Below the pieces are notes generated by a model. The model was given only the letters and a program-made list of their open reading frames with translations. It ran no database searches and was not told the DNA's origin. From assembly GCF_010183535.1 (NCBI RefSeq), contig NC_071329.1:10354001-10418000 (forward strand): 64,000 nucleotides of DNA, given 5' to 3'. Below, in pieces: positions 11,135-22,184 of this stretch. Origin of the DNA: Caenorhabditis remanei. Taxonomy: Eukaryota > Nematoda > Chromadorea > Rhabditida > Rhabditidae. The first letter of the stretch is position 1, and each line of letters starts with the position of its first letter. The translations under genes were made by a program, and so were the position numbers.

Positions 11135-12769
11135 CTATTTATGTTGTGGCAGTGACTGCTTCATTCGTTGTCGGTTCAACTTCTTATCATCTGGAATAAA
11201 TACACTTGATATTTTTCTCAATTACGGTTCTTAAATTTTTTCAACTCACACTAGGCGAAACTCTGGGTAGAGATGAAGAGAGAACAGGAGGAAGGTTGAT
11301 TTGATTGTTCAATAAGTGAGGATTCCAACCCTTGTGACGAGTTGCCACGATTCAACCTTGTGCTGGTTTAGTTTTTATTTAGAGCATGTCACAGAGGTCA
11401 AAGTGAAAAATACTTGGCCCACGTTTTTGTTAGGATATTTGTTCAGACAGTTCAGCACATAACTAATTAGAAATATATTTCAGAGCCATATTTCCTCTCC
11501 ATACAATCTCACTAACTGGTGGTCTGGCCCAATTGCTCATTATCTACGCCTCCTCACTTCCTATATTATTTATCTTCTACCATACCTTCATTCTTCTTCC
11601 TATCTGTTTAAATCTTCTATAATTATCTTACAGTTTACATTCTTCTTAGCCCCTTCACCTCTATTCATGTATTTTCTCCGGTTATCTCCCTTTTACTGGT
11701 GTAGCATAAGTGGCATGTTCCCTCCTACAATAAATAAATACAAAATACAAAGCATTGACGACTTTGCGTCCGATTCTGTTCTACCAGGTGGCAAAGATTC
11801 TAATTCTCTATCCTCCAAAATTGCTTAATGTAAGATTGACATGGTCTTTTTCGCTTGACAATGCGCTCTGGTTTATATCTGCTTCGATTGTTTGTAACTT
11901 TTCGATAAAATTTTGACTCCACTTTATTTCATTCACCGAACATTTACAATTTGCATATTGTTCATAAGCATCAGTGGTTTTCTGGTATGTTTTTTGCTAC
12001 TTCGGTGAAACTAATTTAATTTTCTACTCTAAATTAAGTAAACGGAACCAGCATATTTTTGAAAACCCGCTTTCTAACCGATATTATTTCAATCAAAATG
12101 GCGTAAGGGTAGTGAACAAAGCGAGTCGTCGGCAGGAGCATGGTTCGGAGATTACAGCGGATAAGGATCGAGATAGTTTCCCATCACTTGACAAGTTTGG
12201 TGTAGCGACTTCACCAAATTAGGTTTTTTTAGCGTTTTCATGCTGATAAAATGTTTTAGAGATTACTTGAAATATCATTTTGCTTTATCTCCATGTTTTC
12301 AAGCCTGTTTTTTCGTTCATTATGAAGACCTCAATAATTTTATACGAAACGTTTTGAGTCCGTTAGAGAATGAAGTTATTTAGAGTATTGATATACTTAA
12401 GAAAAGCTGCTTAAGTTCTTACAATGTATAACTTTTATCAATTCCTATTTATAAGTTGTTCTCCTTATATCGCTTAGAAAGTTCTTTGTGAGGGAATGAG
12501 GGAAAGGACAAAGACGTTACCGAAATCAACTGATTAGGAAAGTTTACTGTTTTTGTTGCCACTGTCGAGCGTCCGATGTTTGGAGTTTTCTTTAAGAAAA
12601 ATTACTCGAATTAAGGATTTTGTTCTGCACTTAAGCTACAATAAAACCCCAGCACGACAAATTGCAGCTTGGTTTTCGAAAATTGAAAATGGATATATAA
12701 CACTTTTTGAAAACGAAACAAAAATATAACAAGAACACTATTCTAAACAGAGTAATTTATCTTTTCTCT
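11135..12769. other. intergenic region between the array and the mS38-like gene
   Basis: No supported gene. The array remnant fades after 11134 and an AATAAA occurs near 11197. Bases 11974-12222 are open for 82 codons on the plus strand but show no homology, codon bias or splice context that I recognise. A short hairpin (TTTGGTG ... CACCAAA) lies at about 12196-12219. Confidence 0.4.
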
Positions 12770-13704
12770 CTACTTTCTTCGGTACAGCTTGGCATACTTC
12801 TCCTTCAACGCTTTAATTTGTTCAGCTTCTTCCGGTGTTGGAAGCCCTGATCTGAAAATCATGTTGACCAAAAGTTTAATAATTTCGAAAACCTACCTTT
12901 TATCAATGTACTCGCTTTTTGGAAGACCGTATAACTGTTCCAAACTCATAAATCTGCTCCAATGTGGATACAATTTTCTTCCAGTCGGTGCTAATTCGTC
13001 TTGCCACTCCTTATTAGCCATTCGAATAGTATCTTTCACGTATTTCTCTGGATCAAATGCTTCCAACTCGGTGAGCAACGACTTCATTCGCTTTTGGAAT
13101 TCTCGCTCTGCTTTCAGCTTTTTCTCGCGATGATATTTTTGGTATTTGAAAAAGTCTCGATCGTATCTCCTTCTTCTCTTATGTTTCTTCATTTTTTTAC
13201 GACGAATTGTAAGAAGACGTGGAGAAAGCCACATAGGTGCCTTATTTGAGTTTCCTGGAGCAATTACAGAATTTTTCTCTACTGTTGGGGCTAGTTTTTC
13301 TAAGATTTCCGTAATATCGAGTCCAGGAGCTACCATAGGAGAACGATGCAGTGTTGGAAAGGTGTATACCTGCAAATTTTAGAGTGTTTTCAATACAATG
13401 AATATTCTTTTACCTGTTGAGGATTCTCAAGAGACGGTAGATCGATGGAGACAGACGGCTGTGGAAAATGATAGGATCCATTCGTAGGAAATCTCTGTTC
13501 GATTATAATTGTTGATGGAACAGGGCACGGTGGTAAAATCGAGGAGGCTGGAGGAGGACGAAGATCTGCGATGTAAATTGAATTATTGTTACTGAAAAAT
13601 AGGAAACAAAAACGTTCAGAATTCAACTCACAATGCATTTGAGATCTCTGAGTGATGCTCAGACGATTGCATGCCTCAACAAGGCGCGATATCGCGCGGC
13701 TCAT
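12770..13704 (-). CDS. mitochondrial small-subunit ribosomal protein mS38 (AURKAIP1/COX24-like)
   Basis: Minus-strand exons: about 13632-13704, 13414-13565 (or to 13591), 12897-13369 and 12770-12851. The third carries the family hallmark, a very basic stretch (RRKKMKKHKRRRRYDRDFF) followed by a Lys/Glu/Arg-rich helix and the ending EAFDPEKYVKDTIRMANKEW. This is the conserved C-terminal domain of mS38, a component of the mitochondrial ribosome small subunit. The N-terminus starting MSRAISRLVEACNRLSITQR looks like a matrix-targeting helix. It stays in frame only if exon 1 joins the weaker acceptor ATCGCAG (exon 2 ending at 13565). The stronger TTTTCAG acceptor would fit an alternative ATG at 13672 with no targeting helix. 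The last exon encodes SGLPTPEEAEQIKALKEKYA and ends YRRK. The gene is divergent from bub-3. Confidence 0.85.
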
Positions 13705-13988
13705 TATACCCGAGTATCTGAAAATAGTGTAATTTATATTTATTGAAATAAGTTTGAGTTGTGCTTGTTTGAGAAACAAAAAGCCATCTCGAAAAATCAC
13801 ATAAGTTTTGCGCGTGAAGTTCGCTGCACATTCTGTGGTAAAACACCCGCACGCAACATTACACACTCCCCACGTTTGAATTTTTATTCTTTCGCGCGCT
13901 TAGCTCTCTCCTCGGTTTTTCACTTTCCTTCTGCAAGATTGCTTCATATTTGTTTGTTTCATAAATAGCTCAATAGTTTCAATTGCAG
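13705..13988. promoter_or_regulatory. divergent promoter between the mS38-like gene and bub-3
   Basis: Only 284 bp separate the two start codons. The stretch contains GCGCG words at about 13810 and 13894 and a CAATTGCAG acceptor directly before the bub-3 ATG, which suggests SL1 trans-splicing. A shared bidirectional promoter is inferred from the spacing. Confidence 0.5.
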
Positions 13989-15153
13989 ATGTCATACCAA
14001 GCAGCAACAATCGTCGCTGCTCCCAACGAATTTCGTGTCCCATTTCCGACATATGTCCAAATCTCTAAAGTCCAGGTGGTGCAAAATTCTATAAAACTTC
14101 AATAATTTTTTGTTTTGCAGTTTCAAAAAGATAGTGGATCTCGTTTGCTTGCAGCTTCTGGATGGGATGGAACATGCAAAGTTTATGAAGTAGGAAAGCT
14201 TGGAGACATTACAGAGAAGTTCGTATACTCACATGGAAAACCTCTATTGGCATGTACATTTGCTGTAAGTATCTGTTTGAACCGTAAAATTTTTCATTTT
14301 TGGATTTGAAGGGCTATAACAAAGTAGCATTCGGAGGTGTTGATCACAACGTGAAACTGGTCGATATTGAAACTTCGAATGCAACTCAACTCGGTTCGCA
14401 TGCTTTAGCAGTGCGTTGCCTAGAATTTAATCATATGGAAAGTTTGATTATCTCTGGTGGATGGGATTCGTCTGTGAAATTGTGGGATGCACGAAGCTAT
14501 GGAAATGGGGCTGTGGAATCAGTAAACGTGTCGAGCAGTGTTTACGCGATGGATGTACTCAAGCACACAATTCTTGTTGGAACAAAAGATCGAAAAATCT
14601 ACATGTTCGATAGCCGAAAACTCAGAGAGCCTCTACAAGTCCGCGACAGCCCTCTCAAATATCAGACGCGTGCAGTTCAGTTTTTCCCAACTGGAGAAGC
14701 GTTCGTTGTTTCTTCTATTGAAGGTCGTGTAGCTGTAGAGTACGTGGAACAAACCGGCGAGCAGGTTAAAAGAAAATACGCATTCAAGTGCCATCGCGAA
14801 AAAGATTCGGATGGAACAGAACTAATTCATCCAGTTCATGCGGTAGCTTTCCATCCAAAATACGGCAGTTTCGCTACTGGAGGATCTGATGGAATTGTGA
14901 ACATCTGGGATCCATTTAACCGAAAGAGAATTATCCAGTTGCACAAGTATGTTTAAGTTGAAAGCTGTGTTAGCAATTTTTAATATTTTTCAGGTTCGAA
15001 ACCTCAATCTCTTCCTTATCGTTCAATGAAGACGGAACTCAACTCGCCATTGCTTCCTCCTATCAATACGAGTACGAAGTGGATCCAGTGCCTCTCCCAA
15101 ACAACTCGATCACAATCCGTCATATAACCGAAGCAGAAAGCCGGCCAAAGTAA
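13989..15153 (+). CDS. bub-3: BUB-3 spindle-checkpoint WD40 protein
   Basis: Exons 13989-14075, 14121-14264, 14312-14946 and 14994-15153 give 341 residues, the usual length for this family. WD40 blades are visible: LLAASGWDGTCKVYEVG, VAFGGVDHNVKLVDIE, LIISGGWDSSVKLWDARS, ILVGTKDRKIYMFDSR, the insert-bearing CHREKDSDGTELIHPVHAV, and FATGGSDGIVNIWDPFNRKR. This is the seven-bladed BUB3 propeller that binds phosphorylated MELT repeats of KNL1 and the GLEBS motifs of BUB1 and MAD3/BubR1 at kinetochores, delaying anaphase. The start follows an acceptor AG immediately, consistent with trans-splicing. The acceptor of exon 3 is an unusual TTTGAAG. AATAAA lies at 15363, and the next gene begins about 115 bp further on, so bub-3 is probably the first gene of a two-gene operon. 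Confidence 0.95.
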
Positions 15154-15482
15154 TCGAATGTTCGATGTTTTCCTGTTATATTCGTTTCTATTTTACGGGA
15201 CCGGGAATCTCAAATTCTGTGTTTTAACTGATTCTCGGACTTTTCTCCATTTCAAATGACTCTTATTCCCGATAAAACACGATCGTCACTAATCTCTAAT
15301 TGTCTGTCTAACTGTATTTGTGTACACCATTTTTGACTTTTTTTCGTCGTGGTTTTGAGTGAAATAAATTTATTATGATTCTGAAATATTTTGTCCTAAC
15401 CAAACAAACGTTCATTGTACGAAGATTACTGTAAACCTGATACTCATGGAAAAGGGCCTGGAGAATGAAAAAAAAACATTAG

Positions 15483-15812
15483 ATGCCAAAAGGAGACTAT
15501 CCCTCAATCGGAGAGTATGCAGAAGCACAGAAGAAATTGGGTAGCTGTTTGCCAGAATTCCGGGCAACAATGGTTAAATCTTTACAAATTGGGTCAACAT
15601 TTGGAGTTCCGTTCGGGCTCTATGTGGCATGGAGGTTAGTAAACTGATTAATTACCCCATTAGACTATGTTAGAACTTTCAGACAGCATGGAACTCATCT
15701 TAAACCGTTTCTTGGCAAATCATTTGCCACTTGGTTGACTTCCACATTGACATTTGCGTGTCTGGGATTGATGGGAGGTACATACAACTGTCTTCGTGTC
15801 AAATTCGAGTAG
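15483..15812 (+). CDS. small two-transmembrane protein, likely operon partner of bub-3
   Basis: Exons 15483-15634 and 15683-15812 encode 93 residues. There are two hydrophobic Gly/Ser-rich segments, SLQIGSTFGVPFGLYVAWR (about residues 34-52) and FATWLTSTLTFACLGLMGG (about 65-83), joined by a short basic loop, with a soluble N-terminus. The ATG follows an AG acceptor (ACATTAG) about 115 bp after the bub-3 poly(A) signal, the spacing typical of Caenorhabditis operons whose second gene is SL2 trans-spliced. I do not recognise the family. Size and the GxxxG-like small-residue helices are compatible with a mitochondrial or ER membrane protein, but that is conjecture. Confidence 0.75.
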
Positions 15813-16186
15813 CTCTTCCTAATCTGATTTAGGTTTTTGTTGTTGTTATCTTCGTTTTTTTGTTTTTAGTTTACAATGTGAATATTCCTTCTTTGATATA
15901 AAACTTCAGTTTTCATTACCACACATCTTTGTCAGCACAAAATTTTGTTTGCGTGGAGAAGTTGTGTGCAAAGCAGAATGCTGACGGTGCTTCTGTGATA
16001 ACGAATAAGATTTCACTCGGTTTCTGAACACTGAACACACTCCTTTGAACTTGCTCTCTTCATTTTTTTCGAACTGGTCGATTGCATTAGATGTAAATGT
16101 TTTAAAGCTTCAACTTTAATTCGAAATAAGAGGATTGGTTTGTACTGTTAAAATCATTATTCCGGCCATTAACAGTGTATGACAGA

Positions 16187-17186
16187 TAGAGTGACGTGTC
16201 GAAAATAGTGTTGACCGAAATTTTCGATGAAAACCTAAATTTTTGATGCCGAAAATTTCGAACAAAAATCACGAAAACCGAAAAAGTTGCAAATTATTTC
16301 CGAAAAAACCGGCATGACATGACTTTCATTTCATTTCGAAAACCGAAAAAAAAATTTTTTCGGTTTTCGAAAAAAAAAATTTCCGAAAACCGAAAATTTT
16401 TCGGTTTTCGGTTTTTCGGAAATCGTGTCATTCCGACATTTCGGTTTCCGACACGTTTCGGAAAAAAGTCAACGGTTTTCCGAAACGAGATGGCCTAGAA
16501 AACTCCACCCGTGTACTTCACGAGGACAATTCGTGTACTTCACGAGGACAATTTGTTTGTTGTGAATTTTTCATTAATTTTTTTTTCAATTTTGCGCTTT
16601 GTTTTCTAAATTTTTTTTATTTTTCTGTACAATTATATGATTTTCAGAAAAAAAGAAGAAAATTTGCGAATAATTAATGTATTTTTACAAATAATTAATG
16701 TTTTTTTTGTATTTTTACATTATTTCTCCGATTATATGTTTTCCGAAAATCATATAATTCTACAGAAAAAAAATTTAGAAAACAAAGAGCAAAATTAGAG
16801 AAAAAATTAATGAAAAATTCACAACAAACAAATTGTCCTCGTGAAGTACACGAATTGTCCTCGTGGAGTACACGGGCGGAGTTTTCTAGGCCATCCCGTT
16901 TCGGAAAACCGTTGACTTTTTTCCGAAACGTGTCGGAAACCGAAATGTCGGAATGACACGATTTCCGAAAAACCGAAAACCGAAAAATTTTCGGTTTTCG
17001 GAAATTTTTTTTTTCGAAAACCGAAAAAAAAATTTTTTCGGTTTTCGAAATGAAATGAAAGTCATGTCATGCCGGTTTTTTCGGAAATAATTTGCAACTT
17101 TTTCGGTTTTCGTGACACGCATTGATATATATTTTTTCGATTTCCGGAACAAAAATTTCCGAAAACCGTGTCAACACGTCACTCTA
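16187..17186. mobile_element. 1,000-bp palindromic hAT-like MITE
   Basis: The element runs from TAGAGTGACGTGT to its complement ACACGTCACTCTA and is flanked by the identical 8-mer ATGACAGA at 16179-16186 and 17187-17194. Most of its length is one long near-perfect palindrome centred near 16690, rich in CGAAAACC words. It encodes nothing credible. The 8-bp target duplication and TAGAG terminus suggest the hAT superfamily (inference). The same terminal sequence recurs on the element at 54735-55551. Confidence 0.92.
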
Positions 17187-17194
17187 ATGACAGA

Positions 17195-19066
17195 TCGAAA
17201 AACTCACTCTTCTGAATAATATAACCCTATTTGTTCCCACATAAATAAGAATAAGAATCGGAGCAAAATTCTAATATATTAGATATAATAATGAGAAGCA
17301 GAGGCCTCCAGTAGAAGCCCTCTCAAAGTACTGTGCGCGGAACAAAACCATAGTAGCATTTTAATTCTGCGCCTTTAAACTACAGTAATCACAAGTCATC
17401 TCAAAACAGTTTTTCCAACAAATTTTTTCAATAAAAACTTTTATCTCTCACACTTTGATTTCTGCCATATGTTGACCCATTTTTTCAATGTTGATTAGAA
17501 CCAAAGAAGATTTTATCAATATTAATGTTATCGGTCGTTCTTCTTATTTTCTTGTGTGAGTCCATTAGAAACCTTGTTCTATGTTTCATCTCGCCAAACT
17601 TCTTACAGAACTAACGATTTCCTTTGTATATCTCTGAAAACTTAATTAAATCAGTGACAGCAATTATTCGTCGTCATTCTTTTTCCACTGATCATAAAAT
17701 GTACTTTGTCCTCATGCGACTACTCACGTTTAGTCGCAAAATACACCCAGCCGTCCACCAACAGAACTGATAAAATTGGTCTCGGTCGAAAAAATTGTTG
17801 CATCACACTTGGACTTTCTCGTATTCGACTTTAAAAATACAACGTATGATTTTTCAACCCGTGTATTTTCAAATCTGTAAGATAATTTTTCTGCGAAAAT
17901 TAAACTTTCTGTAATCGAGTTCGAAAAAACGTTGTTGACCATCGTTTTCTTATCACCGTTCTGTCAATGAAACATCTTTTCGTGGCGTTTTCCTTACATT
18001 TAAAGACAAATCTTCTATGGCTCGCTCATTTTTCATGATATTGCAGACAACAGTTGGTGTCAATGACTGCAAAACAGCCCGAAGTGATCTTACACCTCTA
18101 TTCTTTTGGAACGTCTTTGAAAGACAGACACGATGGAGTTTAAATGAAAAGTGGTAAATATTTACCATTAAGTAATCAGTCTTTTTGACTAATTGGCTCC
18201 TCCCCTATTACTCTGTTTTCTTTTCATTTATTCAGTTCTTTACTTTTCTCCGTCAGACAGTTTCTACAGAGAAAAGAGAGAACGTGCCTTTATTTCTCGT
18301 TCATCCTTCCCGCCCGGGCGGTCTCTCACCCTCTCTCTGCTGTTCGATCTGTTAGGTCCGCCCTACGCAGCCTCTTACCTCGAATAGTCTTCTACGTCTC
18401 TTCTCGTTTCTTTGTTTTGATTGCATGCAAAACGTTTTTAGACCCCGTCTTTGGATATCTACTCGAGTTTATTATTTTATTTTTCTGTAACTGGAATCAA
18501 AACTCTTCTTCTAAGTTTGTTATCATAGGCTCAAACGTTTAAAAAAATTATAGAACAAATGAGACTGTCCTAGGCAATCGAATCTCTGATTTCTCCGAAT
18601 ATTTTTCAATATGTAAACTCTGACTGATTCCTTTTCATTACATGTTTTCGATCTCTGAATCTTTTTCTCTTCTGTTCCATCTTTCTTCGATTGGTCAGCC
18701 AAACATCGAATTGTTGCCTCTTTTTCTTCTTTCTCTTTCACATTTACTCCCACTCCGATCTTTAACAGTTGGTAGGGCTACCTCCTGAAAACAATATTTT
18801 TGGCACAAAAATTTGATACAACTGATGCTTTCTATATCCATGACAAGCACCAAAAAGTTGATATTTCATGTAACTTTTATTTTCTCGTTTTTGCAAAAAG
18901 AAGTAGTTCTCTACATTCTTCTTGTTTACTCCTCTGCCTGAAATGTCTCATCTTTCCACTGATTTCACAACTAGATTCGCCACATTGAAAACTTTTAAAA
19001 AAAAACGTTGGTGTTTTTGTTCCACTCTTCCATCTTTCGAACTCTTATACTATTCCGTTTTTTTAG
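17195..19066. other. intergenic region with pyrimidine-rich promoter-like DNA
   Basis: No exon could be built here. The stretch at about 18290-18370 is unusually GC- and CT-rich for the neighbourhood (CCCGCCCGGGCGG, then repeated CTCTCT) and may be promoter DNA for the gene starting at 19067. Open frames at 17730-17942, 17953-18168 and 18193-18387 have no supporting splice structure. Confidence 0.35.
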
Positions 19067-19795
19067 ATGACGTACGATTTGTCCCGATTGACACAAGATA
19101 TTCCACAAGACAACTCAGATCTGTCACCCAAACCGTCGGTATTTGATCATTCGCCTATGTGAGTTTTTATCTATATTAAGAAAACTATTCAAAATCTGGA
19201 AATTACTCGATTATCTATAAAATAGGTTTTTAAAGTGAGAATTGATTTTATGACCTTAAATTCTAAAAAATGACTGGAATGTCCATGTGATGTTTTTCGC
19301 GTTTCCGTTATTCAGAAAAATAAATCATCTTTATTCTAGTGATCTGAAGTTAAGAATGATCAGTTTTTTCTATTTTCAGCACATCGGACCAGAATGGAAA
19401 CACGAGTCATGAGATTCCCCTACAACGTCGTCGATGCACAATTAGCCGCTCCTCTTCTACTGATTCAATTTCAGGGGTAACTTTGCAAAAATTTATATTA
19501 TAAATTCTAAAAAATAACTAGTTTAAGGAGACTCTAATTGGAGAATACTTCTCTTCTGACGAACTCGACAAGTTGAGTACAGCTCTCAGTGAGGTATGTT
19601 TTTATTTTATTTCAATGAAAATATATTATTTATATTTACAAAAAAAACATGTCAAAAGTATCGGAATAGTGTTTTCACATGAATTGATTTTAAAAAACTC
19701 TCCGTCAGTATTAGGATGACATCGGCTCAATAATGCATCCAATCTATTCAATCATCGTATGGGGAATCTGTCGTCTTATTATGATTATTGGGTGA
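19067..19795 (+). CDS. small Ser-rich protein with C-terminal membrane anchor, unknown family
   Basis: Exons 19067-19158, 19380-19476, 19528-19593 and 19715-19795 give 111 residues. The N-terminus is hydrophilic, with a basic/Ser-rich patch (QRRRCTISRSSSTDSISG, phosphorylation-like) and an acidic stretch (EYFSSDELDKLSTALSEDD). It ends in a single hydrophobic segment (PIYSIIVWGICRLIMIIG) at the very C-terminus, as in tail-anchored proteins. The ATG follows a TTTTTTTAG acceptor, as expected for trans-splicing, and AATAAA is at 20041. The last exon also contains a possible donor (GGTGAG at 19791/19792) whose phase would fit the exon at 21812, so splicing into the next gene cannot be excluded. 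Confidence 0.55.
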
Positions 19796-20860
19796 GATTG
19801 AGGGGTACCACACACAAATGTTGCAAATGAGCATGGAATTCACGTGAACGACATACTCAGGGCAAAGTCCACTCATCAAAGGGTAGCAGGAGGAAGAGTG
19901 CTAGTAATGAGGTCTCTCTGTATGCGTCAGCTGGAGAAAAAAGAAAAAGGGCAACCGAACATTTAGGTGTGTTGTACGATGTTAGAAGTCTCTACCGGTT
20001 ACCGTTATTCGTGATTATTGTATTATAAAAACATTTATGAAATAAAAATCATAAGCATTATCAGTTATTATCGAAACAGGAAGTTGTCTATATTTTCTCG
20101 GCTTTCTTGTAAAGTCAATTTAACGTTGGTGGTTGTTTGTATACAGAACGAGACCGACTTCTGGTGGTTGTCGGACATTAGTATGTATGTAGTATCATGC
20201 AATCGTGATGTTATTGATAATAATAATTGATTGAACACGGAAATCAGAATATTTTCTAGGAAGCGTTAAATTTAAAAACTACTTTCTGCCAGATACTGTA
20301 CAACTTTCTATTCGTGTTTAAATGGTCCCTGGACGAGGGAAAAACTCCCGGTTTTGTACTTTGACCTCTTTTCGATGTCCCTGTTCTCGATGGACAAGAA
20401 ACAATTGGTCTTGTTACATTCCGCATCACTACCATCGGTCACACATAGATCACAGTTTGATCGATTCCTAATCATTAACACTCAAATAAACTATAAACCA
20501 TAGAGTGTTTAGTGTAGTGATCTGTAAATTGTTACAGTTAAATGATCACATGTAAACAAACTATTTTGTCATCTCAAAAAACTATGAACGATGGTTCGGA
20601 GAAACCAATCGAAAACAACACAGTTGGCTCCAACACCGTACTTGACGCTGTTCGATAGTTTTTACTCTGTCCGATCTGAGTAATAGATGTTCATCAACAA
20701 TTATTTCTCGTCGCAATTTGTTATCAACTGTTTCTATCTCTCATTTTGCTGTTGCTTTTTCATTCTCTCTCAATTTATCTACTAAACAAACAAACAGATC
20801 ATTGTGTTCTTTTCTCTTTTTCGATTACCCAACTGAAAGAAACATTGTTTTCGATTCCAA
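19796..20860. other. 3' UTR and intergenic region
   Basis: The stretch contains the presumed 3' UTR and AATAAA (20041) of the upstream gene and about 800 bp before the next start. Possible but unproven mini-exons exist (for example 20148-20180, between TATACAG and GTATGT). Nothing else is supported. Confidence 0.35.
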
Positions 20861-21902
20861 ATGACGACGATCGGTGGCAACTTCGATGCGGACACGATAT
20901 CCGCACTGTGCAAAGCCACGATTGACTATTATGCCCAATCAGTTGTGCCTTTCATCGCTACCAGTTTGGGAAAAGACAAGGTCTCTTTTTCTTTTCTTCT
21001 TGTTATTATGTGAAAGAAAGAATATCGTAATGATCGGAAATCTTGTTTGATAATAAGGGAAAAACACATGTGTGTCTGAAGGAGTGTGACTCGAATAAGA
21101 TTGAAGAAGTAGATATAAAAATTAGGGATTGTTTCATGTTAAAAGTGAAGGGGAAAATATTTCTGAGAAGGGAGAATAGATATTCTCGACGAAGAATAGT
21201 TTCTGAATTACAGGTTTCTTCGGAAGGAAACAATGAACATTCTACTGCTCTCGTTTATGATTTGTTCCAAGCACAACTGGCTCTTTGGACATGCGCCTTC
21301 TCACTACTGTACTCTTATGCCTGGATGCAGCATCGCAAAAAATTTCTGCTCAGCATTGTAACTTTTTCCCACATCCTGACATTTTTCAAATTTAATGATT
21401 TCAGTTTATTGTGGTTCCAGTGACGTTCACTCTCACGTGTGCCATGTCTTGGCTTCTTTCCTGCATCGTCATTATCGGGCGTATTTTCTCAACACCTGTC
21501 GACTACAAGCACTACTTCGATTTGTCGCGTCATGGAGGTCTCGATTTTGGTAAGAGATCATCACAGTATTATAATTGTTTTCCTGCATCGGAATGACGTC
21601 ATTTACGTTGTTTTCGTATCCTAAAATAATTTCGATATAAATTTCCAGATCGTGATTCCGTGTGTGAAGCGTTCCGCCAGCGTAGTATGTCAGGTGCATC
21701 ATCGGCTTCGCTTCAGGATGATACAACCTTGCCAAAGCCGTTGTGTAGAAGGCACAGTTCCCATACGTTAGTTCACAATAAATGAACTTCATCTAATATT
21801 TCAATTTCCAGATCCCTGTGCAGTCGACCTCCGTCTGTTAATCGAAAGCTTTCATACGTTTTCTCACACTACAATTCACAATCAAATGATGAAGAAAATT
21901 GA
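20861..21902 (+). CDS. two-transmembrane protein with Ser-rich tail, unknown family
   Basis: Exons 20861-20980, 21214-21357, 21405-21549, 21649-21766 and 21812-21902 encode 205 residues. The short N-terminus (MTTIGGNFDADTISALCKA) precedes a hydrophobic helix at about residues 57-78 (QAQLALWTCAFSLLYSYAWM) and a longer one at about 85-115 (IFIVVPVTFTLTCAMSWLL and onwards). A hydrophilic tail follows with Ser/Arg-rich stretches (FRQRSMSGASSASLQDD; CRRHSSHTSLCSRPPS) and an acidic end. The first intron uses a weak GTCTCT donor. All junctions keep phase. I do not recognise the family. The basic/Ser tail suggests a phosphoregulated cytoplasmic domain (inference). It converges on the MPV17-family gene, with 282 bp between stop codons. 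Confidence 0.72.
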
Positions 21903-22184
21903 TTAAACCGTTCTAATCCCAACTTTTCCACATTTTTCATTTTTCTTCATGGTTTTTTTGCACTTCACATCGATTGACTAATTTTGCCTTTTCATATGTA
22001 CATGGAAACCTCACTACCAATCAGTCTAAAGCGGGTTCAACATGTTTTTTGTATGTAAATACGATATTTGATCAGATTTCTCTATTTTCAGTTACGAAAA
22101 ACATTGCTTTGTAATATAAATTATATTTATTAACTTGAATTACCCGAACGATAAACAAAAGACAGCAACTAATGAATACGGGAT

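Noticed and set aside
11974..12222. 82-codon plus-strand ORF
   Set aside because: No homology recognised, no acceptor near its start, and the composition is not distinct from flanking intergenic DNA.
16886..17152. ORF rich in Phe/Arg/Lys (repeated FRKPKKFF-like words)
   Set aside because: It lies inside the palindromic element and merely translates its CGAAAACC repeat.
21472..21792. Minus-strand ORF of 106 codons
   Set aside because: It is antisense to exons of the two-transmembrane gene, whose phase-consistent exons explain the open frame.
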